Positions 7,728 through 17,892 of a stretch of 64,000 bases of DNA are shown here, piece after piece; positions within the stretch are counted from its first letter, which is position 1, and each line of letters opens with the position of its first letter. Under the pieces are notes generated by a model. It had not been told where the DNA came from, ran no database searches, and worked only from the letters and a program-made list of their open reading frames with translations. Source of the stretch: JANXZS01 sp963797255 (GTDB lineage Bacteria; Acidobacteriota; Terriglobia; Terriglobales; Acidobacteriaceae); assembly GCA_963797255.1 (NCBI GenBank), contig CAWCOV010000012.1:598997-662996 (forward strand), written 5' to 3'. The position numbers were made by a program, and so were the translations under genes.

Positions 7728-10460
7728 CTATGGCAGCGATAAGGTGAGAGCGTGGAAGTCCCGCGTGCCCACGTCCCTTACCAGCAAAGGTGAGTCGTCC
7801 GATGCCAGCCCAACCCAATATCCTGCCAAAAATGGCGCTTGGTGGAAATCTTTCAGATCTTCCAGATCTTCGACTTTATGGGTTGCGATGCTTACACGAG
7901 ACAGCCTGTCTCCAGCCGGCAAATGTTGAAGGAAGTAAACAAAATCGCCGTCGTGCGACCACGTCGGGTAGCCGAGTGAAAGATGCGCCAATTCAGACCA
8001 TGTCGCAGCATCGATGTCATAAACGTATAAATGATTTCCATCATTCGACATTGCAGCGATCTGCTTTCCATTGGGGGACCATCGAGGCGACCACAGCCCT
8101 TCAGAGCCTTTTAGAATGGTGATAGTTCGCGTCTTAAGATTCAGTATCCGAATCGCGTTTTCGCTTGCCGCATCTTTTTCGAGCACTGCCTGGCCGCCGA
8201 AGGCCAACGAATTTCCATCAGCGGACCAAGTCGGATCAGCCTGATCTTCTGTGCTTGGAAACAGTTGCTCGACCGACCCACCGTCTGCTCGGACGGTGTA
8301 TATCTGCCACGGCTTACCGGGAGACTGTCCCATGAAAGCGATCTGGCTCCCGTCCGGAGACCATCTCGGCATGTATGCGATAAGCGGCGGTACCGTCAGC
8401 TGCATCCGCTCGCTGCCGTCTGGCCGGCTTCGCCAGATGCTTCTCTCCGGATAGCTCATAAACGTAATCCATTTGCCATCGCGCGAAAAATCAATGGCAG
8501 ATGCTTGCAGATTGGTTTCAGCGCCCGGGAAGAATGGTTGAAACTCCTTTTCTTTGGAGTCAAAGCGCACCACCTGGCCGCGTGGCTGAATGGTTTGAAC
8601 GAACACCTGATCGCCATCTGTGTTTGGTAGCGGAGCGAAAGTGCTTGTAGGGCCGGAAGTCAGCTGAACGGGTTTGCGGTCAACCCGATGTAATAGACTG
8701 CCCTCCTCACGCATGGCCCACACGTTGGCTACCCCACCCTTGGTGGATTGGAAAATGTAGTACTTCCCGTCTGGCATCCAACTGCCACAACATTCACTGG
8801 GCGCTGGATTCCAGCCTTTCAACACTTGATGAAGTGCGGTCCCGTCGGTGGATATTTCCCAGAGGGAAGCTCCCGTCTCATCTCGTTGGGTGAAGCGCAC
8901 ACGCGTTTCGGTTGGAGACCACCGCGGCCACGACAAAATTCCAGACGAGCCAACCAATTTTTGACGCGAAGATCCGTCACTCCGAGCGATGTAGAGATCG
9001 TTGCCCGAGGTGTAAACAAGGCGTGCGCCATCGGAAGACCAGGAAGCGTCTGTCGCCAGGACACCGCTCAGGGGCCGCGCTACTCCACCCAGTGCTGGTA
9101 GCGTCCATGCTGGACCACCCTCCGGAACAAAACTTTTTGAGATCACCAGAAGTTGCGCATTATCCTTCGAAAAACTCACTGGGAAAAGATCGCCGACCGA
9201 TTGTTGAACCCGCACCATTTCTCCGCCGGCATTGGAAACCGCGTAGATCTGTCCTTGCTCGGCAAAATAGAGGCGAGTCCCATCCGTGGCCGCGCCGGAT
9301 TTCTCCTGTCCATCTGTCGTAATCTGCAAGGCACTCACTACCTTCGGAGTAGGCAATTGGGGCCTTAGTGCCAGAAAAAGTGCCGCGGCCGCCACAACAG
9401 CGCCTGTTGCGATCAAGATTGATTTCCGTCGCTGGGCGGACGAGGCCTTGCGCTGGTTGGCGGACGTATTCAGCTCCGGTTGCACTGCGTCAGCTACGGC
9501 CGGGATTGCCGCGGTGCTCTCGAAGGCGCCGGCTCCAGACATGCGTCCCGACTCAATGTCCCTTTTCAGCCTTTTTAATTCGCTGCGAACTTCAGCTGCA
9601 CTTTGAGAACGCAGGTCGCGATCCTTCTCCAAAGCCTTGTTAACGATCGCCTCAAGCCGCGGTGGCAGAGCAGGGTTGACACTGGTAATGGGAGCGGGCG
9701 TTTCGTGCAGGATGGCCGCGAAAATTGCTGCGGTCGAACGCCCATTGAAGGGCATCCTTCCCGTCGCCATTTCGTACAGAACCACTCCAAGGCTGAAGAC
9801 ATCACTCCGGGCGTCCAATGTCTCTGCGCGCGCTTGTTCCGGCGACATGTAGCCAATGGTGCCGATAGCTATCCCGGGACTGGTGACCAGATGCGCAAGC
9901 ACTTCAGTGGTGTCTTGGTGTTCCGCTCCGGTGTTGGATTCTGATTCGTTGCTCAGAACACTCGGATTCTCCGCAGTGGACGGAAATGCTTCCATCGACT
10001 TCGCCAAGCCAAAGTCAAGAATTTTTGCCTGTCCACGCGAAGTAATAAAAATATTCGCGGGTTTCACATCGCGATGAAGAATGTTCTTCTGATGCGCAGC
10101 CTCGAGCGCATCGGTCAATTGAATCGCTATGTCCAGCAACTCATTGATTCCGAAGGGACCGGCTCCGAGCCGAACCTGAAGTGTCTGCCCGGAAAGGAGC
10201 TCCATGACGATGAATGGCTGTCCCTCCGCCTCATCAACCTCATGAATGGTGCAGATGTTTGGATGGTTGAGGGATGACGCGGCGCGCGCTTCTCTGCGGA
10301 ATCGGTCAAAGGTTTGCGGATCGCCAACGAGATTGGAAGGAAGAAACTTGAGCGCAACCATCCGTCCCAGGTTGGTGTCTTCAGCCTTATAGACTATTCC
10401 CATCCCGCCGCTGCCGAGCTTTTCGAGGATCCGATAGTGCGAAACCGTGCTTCCTACCAT
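7728..10460 (-). CDS. Membrane Ser/Thr protein kinase with C-terminal Tol-type beta-propeller
   Basis: 910 residues. The cytoplasmic kinase domain (about 9-275) has glycine loop LGSGGMGIVYKA (15-26), VALK lysine, catalytic HRDVKPAN, DFGLA, and GYMSPEQA in the activation segment, so it should be active. A linker and a single membrane span (ILIATGAVVAAAALFLAL, about 348-366) lead to an exported half with repeated WSPDG / WSADG / WSPNG blades of the PD40 (TolB-like) kind, probably one propeller. This is the standard acidobacterial sensor-kinase layout; the propeller is presumed to sense an envelope signal or bind a partner. It starts at an ATG at 10460, divergent from nothing recognisable. Targets unknown. 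Confidence 0.93.
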   Translation of the reverse strand: MVGSTVSHYRILEKLGSGGMGIVYKAEDTNLGRMVALKFLPSNLVGDPQTFDRFRREARAASSLNHPNICTIHEVDEAEGQPFIVMELLSGQTLQVRLGAGPFGINELLDIAIQLTDALEAAHQKNILHRDVKPANIFITSRGQAKILDFGLAKSMEAFPSTAENPSVLSNESESNTGAEHQDTTEVLAHLVTSPGIAIGTIGYMSPEQARAETLDARSDVFSLGVVLYEMATGRMPFNGRSTAAIFAAILHETPAPITSVNPALPPRLEAIVNKALEKDRDLRSQSAAEVRSELKRLKRDIESGRMSGAGAFESTAAIPAVADAVQPELNTSANQRKASSAQRRKSILIATGAVVAAAALFLALRPQLPTPKVVSALQITTDGQEKSGAATDGTRLYFAEQGQIYAVSNAGGEMVRVQQSVGDLFPVSFSKDNAQLLVISKSFVPEGGPAWTLPALGGVARPLSGVLATDASWSSDGARLVYTSGNDLYIARSDGSSRQKLVGSSGILSWPRWSPTETRVRFTQRDETGASLWEISTDGTALHQVLKGWNPAPSECCGSWMPDGKYYIFQSTKGGVANVWAMREEGSLLHRVDRKPVQLTSGPTSTFAPLPNTDGDQVFVQTIQPRGQVVRFDSKEKEFQPFFPGAETNLQASAIDFSRDGKWITFMSYPERSIWRSRPDGSERMQLTVPPLIAYMPRWSPDGSQIAFMGQSPGKPWQIYTVRADGGSVEQLFPSTEDQADPTWSADGNSLAFGGQAVLEKDAASENAIRILNLKTRTITILKGSEGLWSPRWSPNGKQIAAMSNDGNHLYVYDIDAATWSELAHLSLGYPTWSHDGDFVYFLQHLPAGDRLSRVSIATHKVEDLEDLKDFHQAPFLAGYWVGLASDDSPLLVRDVGTRDFHALTLSLP

Positions 10461-10548
10461 GCCCCTATAACTTATGTCCCATGAATGCAGGATGATAGCG
10501 GCGATTATGTAGCGACGTCAAGAAAGCTCGAATGGCACATGGTTCAAG

Positions 10549-11913
10549 TCACCGAGGACGCAATGCTTCTCCACGAGCCAGGCGGCGGGAGATGTCCTTT
10601 GCGTCTTCGTCGATATGATGCCAATACTTTTTGAGGCCGCTGCAGAGATAATTCAGGCCAGGTTCGCCATCCTTGGTGCGGATTAGCCGATTCTTCGGAC
10701 ATTCGCCGTTGCATGCGAAGAGGAAGCTGCACTCTCTGCACTGCCGTGGAAGAGAGTTGAACTTGTTTAGTCCGAAAGTGCGTTGCTGATCGGAAAAGAC
10801 CATCCGCGAACTGGATGTCTCCCGTATGTTGCCGAGCTTGTATTCGGGATAGACGTAGTGATCGCAACTGTAGAGGCTGCCGTCGTGCTCAAGCGCGACG
10901 CCTTTGCCGCAAAACTCGTGGTAAATGCACAATTGAGAGTCTTTGCCCATCCATTGGGCGACTGCGGTTTCGAAATGATTGATGAAAACTTTTCCAATAT
11001 CCCGGCGATACCACTCATCCCAGATCTTGCAAAGGAATGTACCCCAATCATCTGGATTGATCGACCAGTCGGTAACAACTGAATCCGGTGTGCCCGGATG
11101 TGCCGCTGACGAGTCCTGGATGGGGATCGATTCGGAAATCCATTTCTGCGGTGCCGTGTTCTCAAACACGATTGGCTCAACGCACGGGATGAACTGCATT
11201 TGCCGGGGTCGGACTTCATTTTTCAGAAAGCGGTAAACATCCAACGGCTTTTTAGCGTTCACCCGGTTGATCACCGAGAGGGAATTGAAAGGTACTCCGT
11301 GGCGATGTAGAAGCTGAGATGCGGCAAAAACCTTCGCAAAAGTTGGCTTGCCCTCTTTCGACACCCTATACAGATCGTGAAGTTCTTCAGGCCCATCAAT
11401 GCTCAAACCCACGAGAAAATTGTGCTTCTTGAGGAAGGCTCCCCATTCCTCAGTCAGAAGCGTTCCGTTGGTCTGAAGATCATTTTCAATGCGCTGGCCC
11501 GGCTTCTTGTATTTCTGCTCAAGTTCGACAACTTTTTCGAAGAATGCCAGTCCGAGCATCGTCGGCTCGCCGCCCTGCCACGAAAAAACCACTTCGTCCC
11601 GATCCTGCCCTTCGACGTACTGGCGAATGTGAGTCTCAAGAATTTCATCTGTGATGCGGAACTTGCTCGTGCTTCCCAGCAGATCCTGCTTGTGGAGGTA
11701 ATAACAGTAGGTGCAGTCCAGATTGCAGATTGACCCCTGAGGCTTGATCATGGCGTGATAGGCGCGTTTACCGCCGGGTTGACCGGGGTAAGGCGAAAGG
11801 TCCGAGATCTGGACCAGAGGCGTCGTTTGGAAGGGTTGAGTCGGTGCTGAGGCTGGTTCTGCAGCCTTCTCGTCCTCCCAAGCTGCCTTGTGGACCTTGT
11901 CCCAGCCGAGCAC
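10549..11913 (-). CDS. Radical SAM/SPASM protein, anaerobic sulfatase-maturating enzyme type
   Basis: 454 residues from a GTG at 11913 with GGGAGAG 6 nt upstream. The SAM [4Fe-4S] motif is CNLDCTYCYY (Cys63, Cys67, Cys70), followed by FSWQGGEPTMLG. The C-terminal SPASM region carries a cysteine series (CIYHEFC ... CDHYVYP ... CRECSFLFACNGEC) for two auxiliary clusters. This combination matches anSME enzymes that oxidise a Cys or Ser in sulfatases to formylglycine in the cytoplasm. No sulfatase lies in the window, so the client is elsewhere or is another protein. An N-terminal extension of about 50 residues precedes the usual start of the fold. Confidence 0.87.
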   Translation of the reverse strand: MLGWDKVHKAAWEDEKAAEPASAPTQPFQTTPLVQISDLSPYPGQPGGKRAYHAMIKPQGSICNLDCTYCYYLHKQDLLGSTSKFRITDEILETHIRQYVEGQDRDEVVFSWQGGEPTMLGLAFFEKVVELEQKYKKPGQRIENDLQTNGTLLTEEWGAFLKKHNFLVGLSIDGPEELHDLYRVSKEGKPTFAKVFAASQLLHRHGVPFNSLSVINRVNAKKPLDVYRFLKNEVRPRQMQFIPCVEPIVFENTAPQKWISESIPIQDSSAAHPGTPDSVVTDWSINPDDWGTFLCKIWDEWYRRDIGKVFINHFETAVAQWMGKDSQLCIYHEFCGKGVALEHDGSLYSCDHYVYPEYKLGNIRETSSSRMVFSDQQRTFGLNKFNSLPRQCRECSFLFACNGECPKNRLIRTKDGEPGLNYLCSGLKKYWHHIDEDAKDISRRLARGEALRPR

Positions 11914-12099
11914 AAATCTCTCCCGTTACGCCGCGTTGAGTGGTCGTTATCGTTACAAAATGGCGCCCTAAATTCCGTGATCTAAATCACACAAGCCTCG
12001 GCAACCTTTTCGATGTCCTCATAGTAGGGCGGAAAAAGCTGAACACAAGCCCGCAATTTACTTAACCCTCGGCATCCTATGGCTCGAGGAGAAACATAG

Positions 12100-12723
12100 A
12101 TGCGCTTAGGGCATTTTGGAGTTCTCACGGCGGGCGCCGTGTTGCTGATGGGCATGGGTTGCAGATCCAACACAGTGGATAAAATGGCGTTTAAGACGGC
12201 CTTGAACGACTATTACAGCACTCGGCATACATGCGTATGGAGAACGCCGATGAAGTTTCCGGCACAGGCTGATACGTCAAACGACGAAGAGACCAAGGGG
12301 TTCGATGCGCTAACGGACGCTGGGCTTCTGACGAGGGATTCCGCCGAAAAGAAGCGCTTTTTGATTGGATCGAAGCAGGTGAATAACTACGATTTGTCAG
12401 ATAAAGGCCGCGGAAGCTGGACTCCCGACGAGACTCAGCCCGGCTACGGAAATTTCTGTTTTGGACACAGCGAGGTTACGTCGATCGATGGCTACACCCC
12501 CAGCGACAACGCTGAAGCTAGCCAGTATAACGTGACTTTTCACCATGCCGTAACCGGTGTTCCGGATTGGGCAAATTCCACCGAGATCAAGACGGCTTTT
12601 CCTAAATTGCAGGCGGACACGTCCGGTCTGGCTGTGGCCACAGCAACTCTTGTGAAGACCAACAATAGCTGGCAAGTGCAGGGCGTCCACCCGGCGAGCG
12701 AAGCCGCGGGAACTGCACAATAG
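12100..12723 (+). CDS. Putative lipoprotein of unknown function
   Basis: 207 residues from an ATG with GAGGAG about 10 nt upstream. The N-terminus (MRLGHFGVLTAGAVLLMGMGC) is a lipoprotein signal peptide ending in a lipobox-like MGMGC, so Cys21 would be lipidated. The mature part is soluble and polar, with no motif I recognise; it contains two further Cys (CVW near 45 and NFCFG near 118) that could pair. It stands alone between the anSME-like gene and a small membrane protein. No function is assigned. Confidence 0.72.
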   Translation: MRLGHFGVLTAGAVLLMGMGCRSNTVDKMAFKTALNDYYSTRHTCVWRTPMKFPAQADTSNDEETKGFDALTDAGLLTRDSAEKKRFLIGSKQVNNYDLSDKGRGSWTPDETQPGYGNFCFGHSEVTSIDGYTPSDNAEASQYNVTFHHAVTGVPDWANSTEIKTAFPKLQADTSGLAVATATLVKTNNSWQVQGVHPASEAAGTAQ

Positions 12724-12955
12724 CGCGAGTCTCCGAGCAGCACCTCACCCGTTTGTCGAGGCGGATACGTGTTCCGGCCGTACTCCGCCCTGACGATGAG
12801 CGTGAATTCATCGTTGGGGCTTCGGGCTGTGGCTGACGAAAACATAAAAATCAATGCAGGGCGCAATACACTGACATTTCAACCTAGATTTGCGCCTGAA
12901 ATCACGTTGCATCATACTGAGAGTCTAGAGTCGTATAAGGCCTCTCGAAAGAAGA

Positions 12956-13351
12956 ATGATGGATAACAAAGCCACAGGACATTTTCGACTGCAATGGGTG
13001 ACGGTTGTTCTCGTCGTCTTCGCAGTCTTCTCCTGGGGCGTTCAATACAAACTCTCCCTCTACGATTGGCCAGCAAAAACAGTTGCTGCTTCGCCCCAGG
13101 CCAAGCTCCTTTCTCAGAAAGAGCGTCCGATTGCAGTTCACGAAGCGGTAACGGGAAATCCTTCCCGCCCTGCTCAGCCAGTTACGCCATATTTCAGCGC
13201 GCTCATCGGGCTGATCGCGGCTACCGCCATTGTTAGCGCGATCGGCAAGCTGATTTCTACCGATACCTCTAATTTCGTCCCCAGCAAAAGCCGTTCGCAT
13301 CTCAGTTATTTTTCCTTCCGCCCTCCCCCTTTCGTTACAACTCTGCTCTAG
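12956..13351 (+). CDS. Small membrane protein of unknown function
   Basis: 131 residues with two hydrophobic spans: VTVVLVVFAVFSWGVQY (about 15-32) and ALIGLIAATAIVSAIGKLI (about 82-100). Between them is a roughly 50-residue Pro/Ser-rich segment probably outside the membrane. An ATG at 12959 is also possible. No domain is recognised. It lies 110 bp upstream of the efflux operon on the same strand. The call rests on the hydrophobic pattern and clear frame, with no homology support. Confidence 0.5.
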   Translation: MMDNKATGHFRLQWVTVVLVVFAVFSWGVQYKLSLYDWPAKTVAASPQAKLLSQKERPIAVHEAVTGNPSRPAQPVTPYFSALIGLIAATAIVSAIGKLISTDTSNFVPSKSRSHLSYFSFRPPPFVTTLL

Positions 13352-13467
13352 TCTGCACGCACCTCTGTCCAACAAAAATCCATTGGACAACTCATGTGTG
13401 CATCCTTCAGACGAGTTCGCGCTGCCCTGACCTTTCGGGCGCGCTCCATTCATAAGGGGTGCAAGTC

Positions 13468-14706
13468 ATGTTCATGCGATCTTCTCCGCTGAACGCGGAA
13501 GACGCGGCAGCTCTCTTGTTGCTGAGTGTCGTCTTTGTGGGCTGTAAGGGCGGAGACTCTCAACCCAAAGCAGCCGAAATCCCTTCCGCTACGGTTGTTC
13601 GCGTTGCGCGAGAAAATCTTTCGAGCAAACTGGTTATTGCTGGGCAATTCCAGGCTTTTCAGGAAGTGGACCTGCACGCAAAGGTCTCCGGGTACATTCG
13701 ACGAATCAATGTTGATATTGGCGACCGGGTGCGGGCCGGTCAGGTAATCGCCACGTTGGAGGTTCCCGAACTGAACGCGCAAGTCGCCGGTGCGCAGGCC
13801 GAGGTCCGGCACAGCCAATCAGAAATCACTCGGGCAAAAAGCGAGCTTGCCGGTGCCGAATCGAACTATGCAGCTCTACACGCCGCTTACACCCGTCTCG
13901 AACAAGCCTCGAAAGAACGTCCGGGACTGATTGCCGAGCAGGAACTCGACGACGCTCGCGCAAAAGATCAGGACGCAGAGGCGCATATCAACATCGCAAA
14001 GTCAGATCTGGAAGCGACTGAGCAGCGGCTCGGGGTTTCTCGCGCAGACAATCAGAGAGTTCAGGCGATGTCAGACTACTCTGTCGTCTCGGCACCGTTT
14101 AATGGCGTCGTGACCATGCGCTATGCGGACACAGGGGCGCTTATCCAGGCAGGCACCACTTCAAATACTCAGTCGATGCCTGTAGTCAAATTGGCGCAAA
14201 GCGACATACTGCGGTTGCGGATGCCGGTGCCGGAGAGCGATGTGGCATTCATCGAAATCGGCAGTGAGGTTCGCGTCAACGTGCAGGCGACCGGCCGGAT
14301 ATTTACAGGAGAGATCGTTCGTTTTTCACGAGCGCTCGACACCGCAACGCGGACTATGGTGGCTGAAGTTGACGTGCCAAACTCGGATCTTAAGCTGAGC
14401 CCCGGCATGTATGCGGAGACGGAGATCTCGCTCCAGCGAAGAAACAACGTGATCGCAATTCCCTCCGAAGCGCTAGTGCAGAGTGATAGCGCACCCTATG
14501 TGTTGACGGTGGACTCGACAGGCCGAGTGCAGAAAAAGTTAGTGACCCTTGGAATTGAAGGGCCCGAAAGAGTTGAGATCGCCGAAGGTTTGAATGTCGG
14601 CGAGACGGTGATCCTCTCGGGTCAGTCGAATTTTCATCCCGGTGAAGTCGTCCAGCCCAAATTCATTTCCGCGATCACGATGCCGAAACAGGGAGGCGAA
14701 CAATAA
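13468..14706 (+). CDS. RND efflux system periplasmic adaptor (membrane fusion protein)
   Basis: About 412 residues from the ATG at 13468, which has AAGGGG 9 nt upstream. The N-terminus is a signal peptide with a lipobox-like FVGC, so it is probably inner-membrane anchored. The fold runs in the HlyD/AcrA order: a barrel-sandwich half (LHAKVSGYIRRINVDIGDRV), a long alpha-helical hairpin of Ala/Glu-rich repeats (about 105-190), the second half (VVSAPFNGVVTMRYADTGALI), then beta-barrel and membrane-proximal parts. It bridges the pump to the TolC-like channel. It overlaps the pump start by 1 nt. Confidence 0.92.
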   Translation: MFMRSSPLNAEDAAALLLLSVVFVGCKGGDSQPKAAEIPSATVVRVARENLSSKLVIAGQFQAFQEVDLHAKVSGYIRRINVDIGDRVRAGQVIATLEVPELNAQVAGAQAEVRHSQSEITRAKSELAGAESNYAALHAAYTRLEQASKERPGLIAEQELDDARAKDQDAEAHINIAKSDLEATEQRLGVSRADNQRVQAMSDYSVVSAPFNGVVTMRYADTGALIQAGTTSNTQSMPVVKLAQSDILRLRMPVPESDVAFIEIGSEVRVNVQATGRIFTGEIVRFSRALDTATRTMVAEVDVPNSDLKLSPGMYAETEISLQRRNNVIAIPSEALVQSDSAPYVLTVDSTGRVQKKLVTLGIEGPERVEIAEGLNVGETVILSGQSNFHPGEVVQPKFISAITMPKQGGEQ

Positions 14707-17700
14707 TGTCCTCCTTTGCGATCAAACATCCTTTCTTCATTTTGATGATGTGCCTCGTAGTGATTGTGGTGGGAGCTACGACTGTCGCACGCATGCCGGT
14801 AGATCTCTTCCCCGAAGTCAACATACCGGTCGTCGTGGTAGCTACGTTCTATGCAGGCATGCCGCCGCAGCAAATCGAATCCAACATTACAAACAGCTAT
14901 GAGCGGTTTTTCACCTTGGGGAGCGGTATAGATCACATCGAATCGCGTTCATTACCGGGCGTCAGTCTCATCAAGATCTACTTTCAATCCGGCACAGACG
15001 CAAACGCAGCAGTGAGCAACGTCTCGAATCTTGCCATGGCGAATTTGCGGCGTTTGCCACCGGGCACTCTGCCGCCGGTCGTCTTGAAGTTCGATGCGTC
15101 TAATTTGCCTGTGTGCCTGATAACACTGAAGGGACAAGGGCTGAATGAAACGCAACTGAAAGATCTTGCTCAATTCAGCGTTCGCAACCAGGTGGCGAGT
15201 GTCCCCGGAGCATCGGTACCGCAGCCCTACGGGGGCAGGTATCGGCAGATCATGGTCTACGTCGATCCGGTGAAGCTTGAGGCGCACCAGATGAGCGTGA
15301 TGGATGTGGTTCACTCGCTCAATGAATCGAACCTGATTCTTCCGGCGGGTGATGTTCGCATTGGCACGAAGGACTACAACATCTACGCGAATAGCCAGGT
15401 GCCGGTCGTGGATCAAATCAACTACCTGCCTTTGAAGACGGTAGGGAATGGGTCGGTGATGGTGGCCGATATTGGCCAGGCAAAAGACGCGGGTCAATTG
15501 CAGACCAACATCGTTCGAGTGGATGGACAGCGATCTGTCTATATCCCCGTATTGAAGCAGGGTGGGAACTCAAACACGATCACAATCGTTGAAGGAGTTA
15601 AGGAAGCCACATCCCATCTGCTCGATATTCCGAACGTGCTGAAGACGGACGTTGTCTTCGACCAATCTCTCTTTGTGAAGACAGCTGTAAAAAATGTAAT
15701 CAACGAAGGCACGATAGGCCTTGCCCTCACCGCACTGATGATCCTGCTATTTCTCGGGAGCGTACGCGCGACCATCGCAGTTCTGCTTTCGATTCCGATT
15801 TCGTGTCTGGCTACTTTTCTCGCACTGGATATCGGAGGCAGTTCGATAAACACGATGATCCTTGGCGGACTTGCCTTGGCGCTTTCAAGGTTGATCGACA
15901 ACTCAGTGGTGGTTCTTGAAAATATCTTCCGTCACATGGAGATGGGCGAGCCATCCGCTTTTGCCTCTGAAATCGGCGGAAGGGAAGTCCAACTTGCGGT
16001 GTTAGCTGGGACGGTGAGCACGGCGATCGTATTCTTCCCCGTAGTGCTCCTTTATGGAGTTAGCAAGTACTTGTTTACCGCGCTGGCTCTTGCCGTGGTT
16101 ATCGCTCTTTTCGCATCTTATGCCGTGGCAATGACGGTCGTGCCCGCCTTCTGTGCGCTCTTCATTCGATTGAATCCCGGCCACGAACATCATTCAGCGC
16201 AGGAAGTAGAAGAGGATCTCGCCGGAGCTATCAATACTTCGCGCAAACACCGGATATTCAGCGTAGTAGTGCTTCGCTTCAACAAAGCCTTTTTCGGATT
16301 GCAGTCGTGGTACGAGCGAACCATTTCACGATTGCTTGAAAGACCCGCTCTCATAGTTGGCGTTTGTGCGTTGGCGTTCCTTGCTGAGTCTGACAATCTA
16401 TCCGTTTATGGGGAAGGCATTCTTTCCGCGGACCGACCCCGGACAATTCGTTGTGAATCTCAAAGTTCCGGCCGGTACACGAATAGAACTGACGAACGAA
16501 TACGTTGCGCGGATGGAACAGGATATCCGCGGAGTGGTTACGCCGAAAGATCTGAAGATCATAGTGTCCAACATCGGAATCACTCCGGATCTCTCTGCGA
16601 TTTATACGTCAAACTCCGGGATGCATACCGCCTTTATTCAAGTGAGCTTAAGTGAGGATCACAAAACAGGTAGCTACCTGTATATGGAGCGAGCACGCAG
16701 AAAGCTTGCCGAAGACTTTCCGGATGTCCAAACGTATTTCCAGGCTGGTGGCTTGGTGGATTCGGTCGTTAACCAAGGCAAACCGGCGCCGATTGACATC
16801 CAGATCGGTGGAAACAATCTGCAGCAAGCATATGACCTGGCGCAGGAAACAGCACAGAAGTTGCGCACGCTCCGTACAGTCAGTGATGTGCTGATCCCGC
16901 AAGACCTGGATTATCCCGGGCTGGAACTCAAGATTAATCGCGAGCATGCTGCGTTGCTGGGAGTATCTGCGAAAGACGTGGTGGATAACGTGATCACCGC
17001 GCTCACTTCCGATGCAGTAATTGCGCCTAGTTTTTGGGTCGATCCCAAGAGCGGCAACAGTTATATGCTGACCGTTCAATATCCCGAATCCCAGATTCAG
17101 ACTCTCACCGATTTCAAACAGATTCCTTTGCGGTCTCCAGGGAATACGAATACCACGCCGCTTGAATCCGTGGCGGACATAAAGCAGATCAAGACTCCAA
17201 CGGAAGTGGACCATTACCAACTTCGCCGCGTGTTCGATGTCTACGTTATGCCGAAGCGCGAAGATCTAAGCGGCGCGAGCGCAGATGTTAACAGGGTGTT
17301 GGCTCAACTTGATAAGCCGCGCAACGTCACTATAAAAGTACAAGGTGCTGTTCGCGATATGCAGGCTTCGTTTGCAAGTTTCGCAATCGGTCTCGTCCTT
17401 GCAATCGCGTTGGTCTATCTCATCCTGATGGCACAGTTCGCTTCCTTTTCCGATCCTCTCGTGATCCTTCTTGCTGTCCCGCCCGGTCTGTCGGGCGTGC
17501 TGGTGTTCCTAGCGTTGACGGGCACAACGATGAATGTGATGTCGCTGATGGGCGGCGTGATGATGACGGGGATTGCGGTATCGAACAGCATCCTCATAGT
17601 CGAATTCACGGGAACGCTGCGCAAATCGGGAATGGCATTAAAGGCGGCGTTGGTCGAAGCATGCAAGGTGCGTCTGCGACCAATTTTGATGACCAGCCTC

Positions 17701-17892
17701 GCGACGATTTTGGGAATGATTCCTATGGCGTTGGCGCTTGAGCCGGGAAGCGAACAGTATGCTCCTCTTGCTCGAGCCATTCTGGGCGGGTTGACGGTCT
17801 CAGTTATCGTCACTGTGTTCCTTGTCCCCTCGGCGTACCTGCTTATCCATCGCAAAGAGGAGGGCACAACAGAGAAGGTGGTGGTGCAATGA
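14706..17892 (+). pseudogene. RND (AcrB/HAE1-type) efflux pump, single frameshift
   Basis: Two overlapping open frames, 14706-16655 and 16357-17892, together encode one RND transporter of about 1,061 residues. The first carries the N-terminus, porter repeats and membrane spans to about TM7 (KHPFFILMMCLVVIVVGATTV; NTMILGGLALALSRLIDNSVVVLENIFRHME). The second resumes with LSLTIYPFMGKAFFPRTDPGQ and ends with TM8-12 (NVMSLMGGVMMTGIAVSNSILIVEF). The join lies near 16379-16381, where removing one base from TTCCTT gives an uninterrupted ALAFLLSLTIYPFM. TM4 has no obvious DD pair (SRLIDNSVVV keeps one Asp). As written the pump is broken; a one-base sequence error is equally likely. It drives drug or metabolite export by proton antiport with its neighbours. 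Confidence 0.9.
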
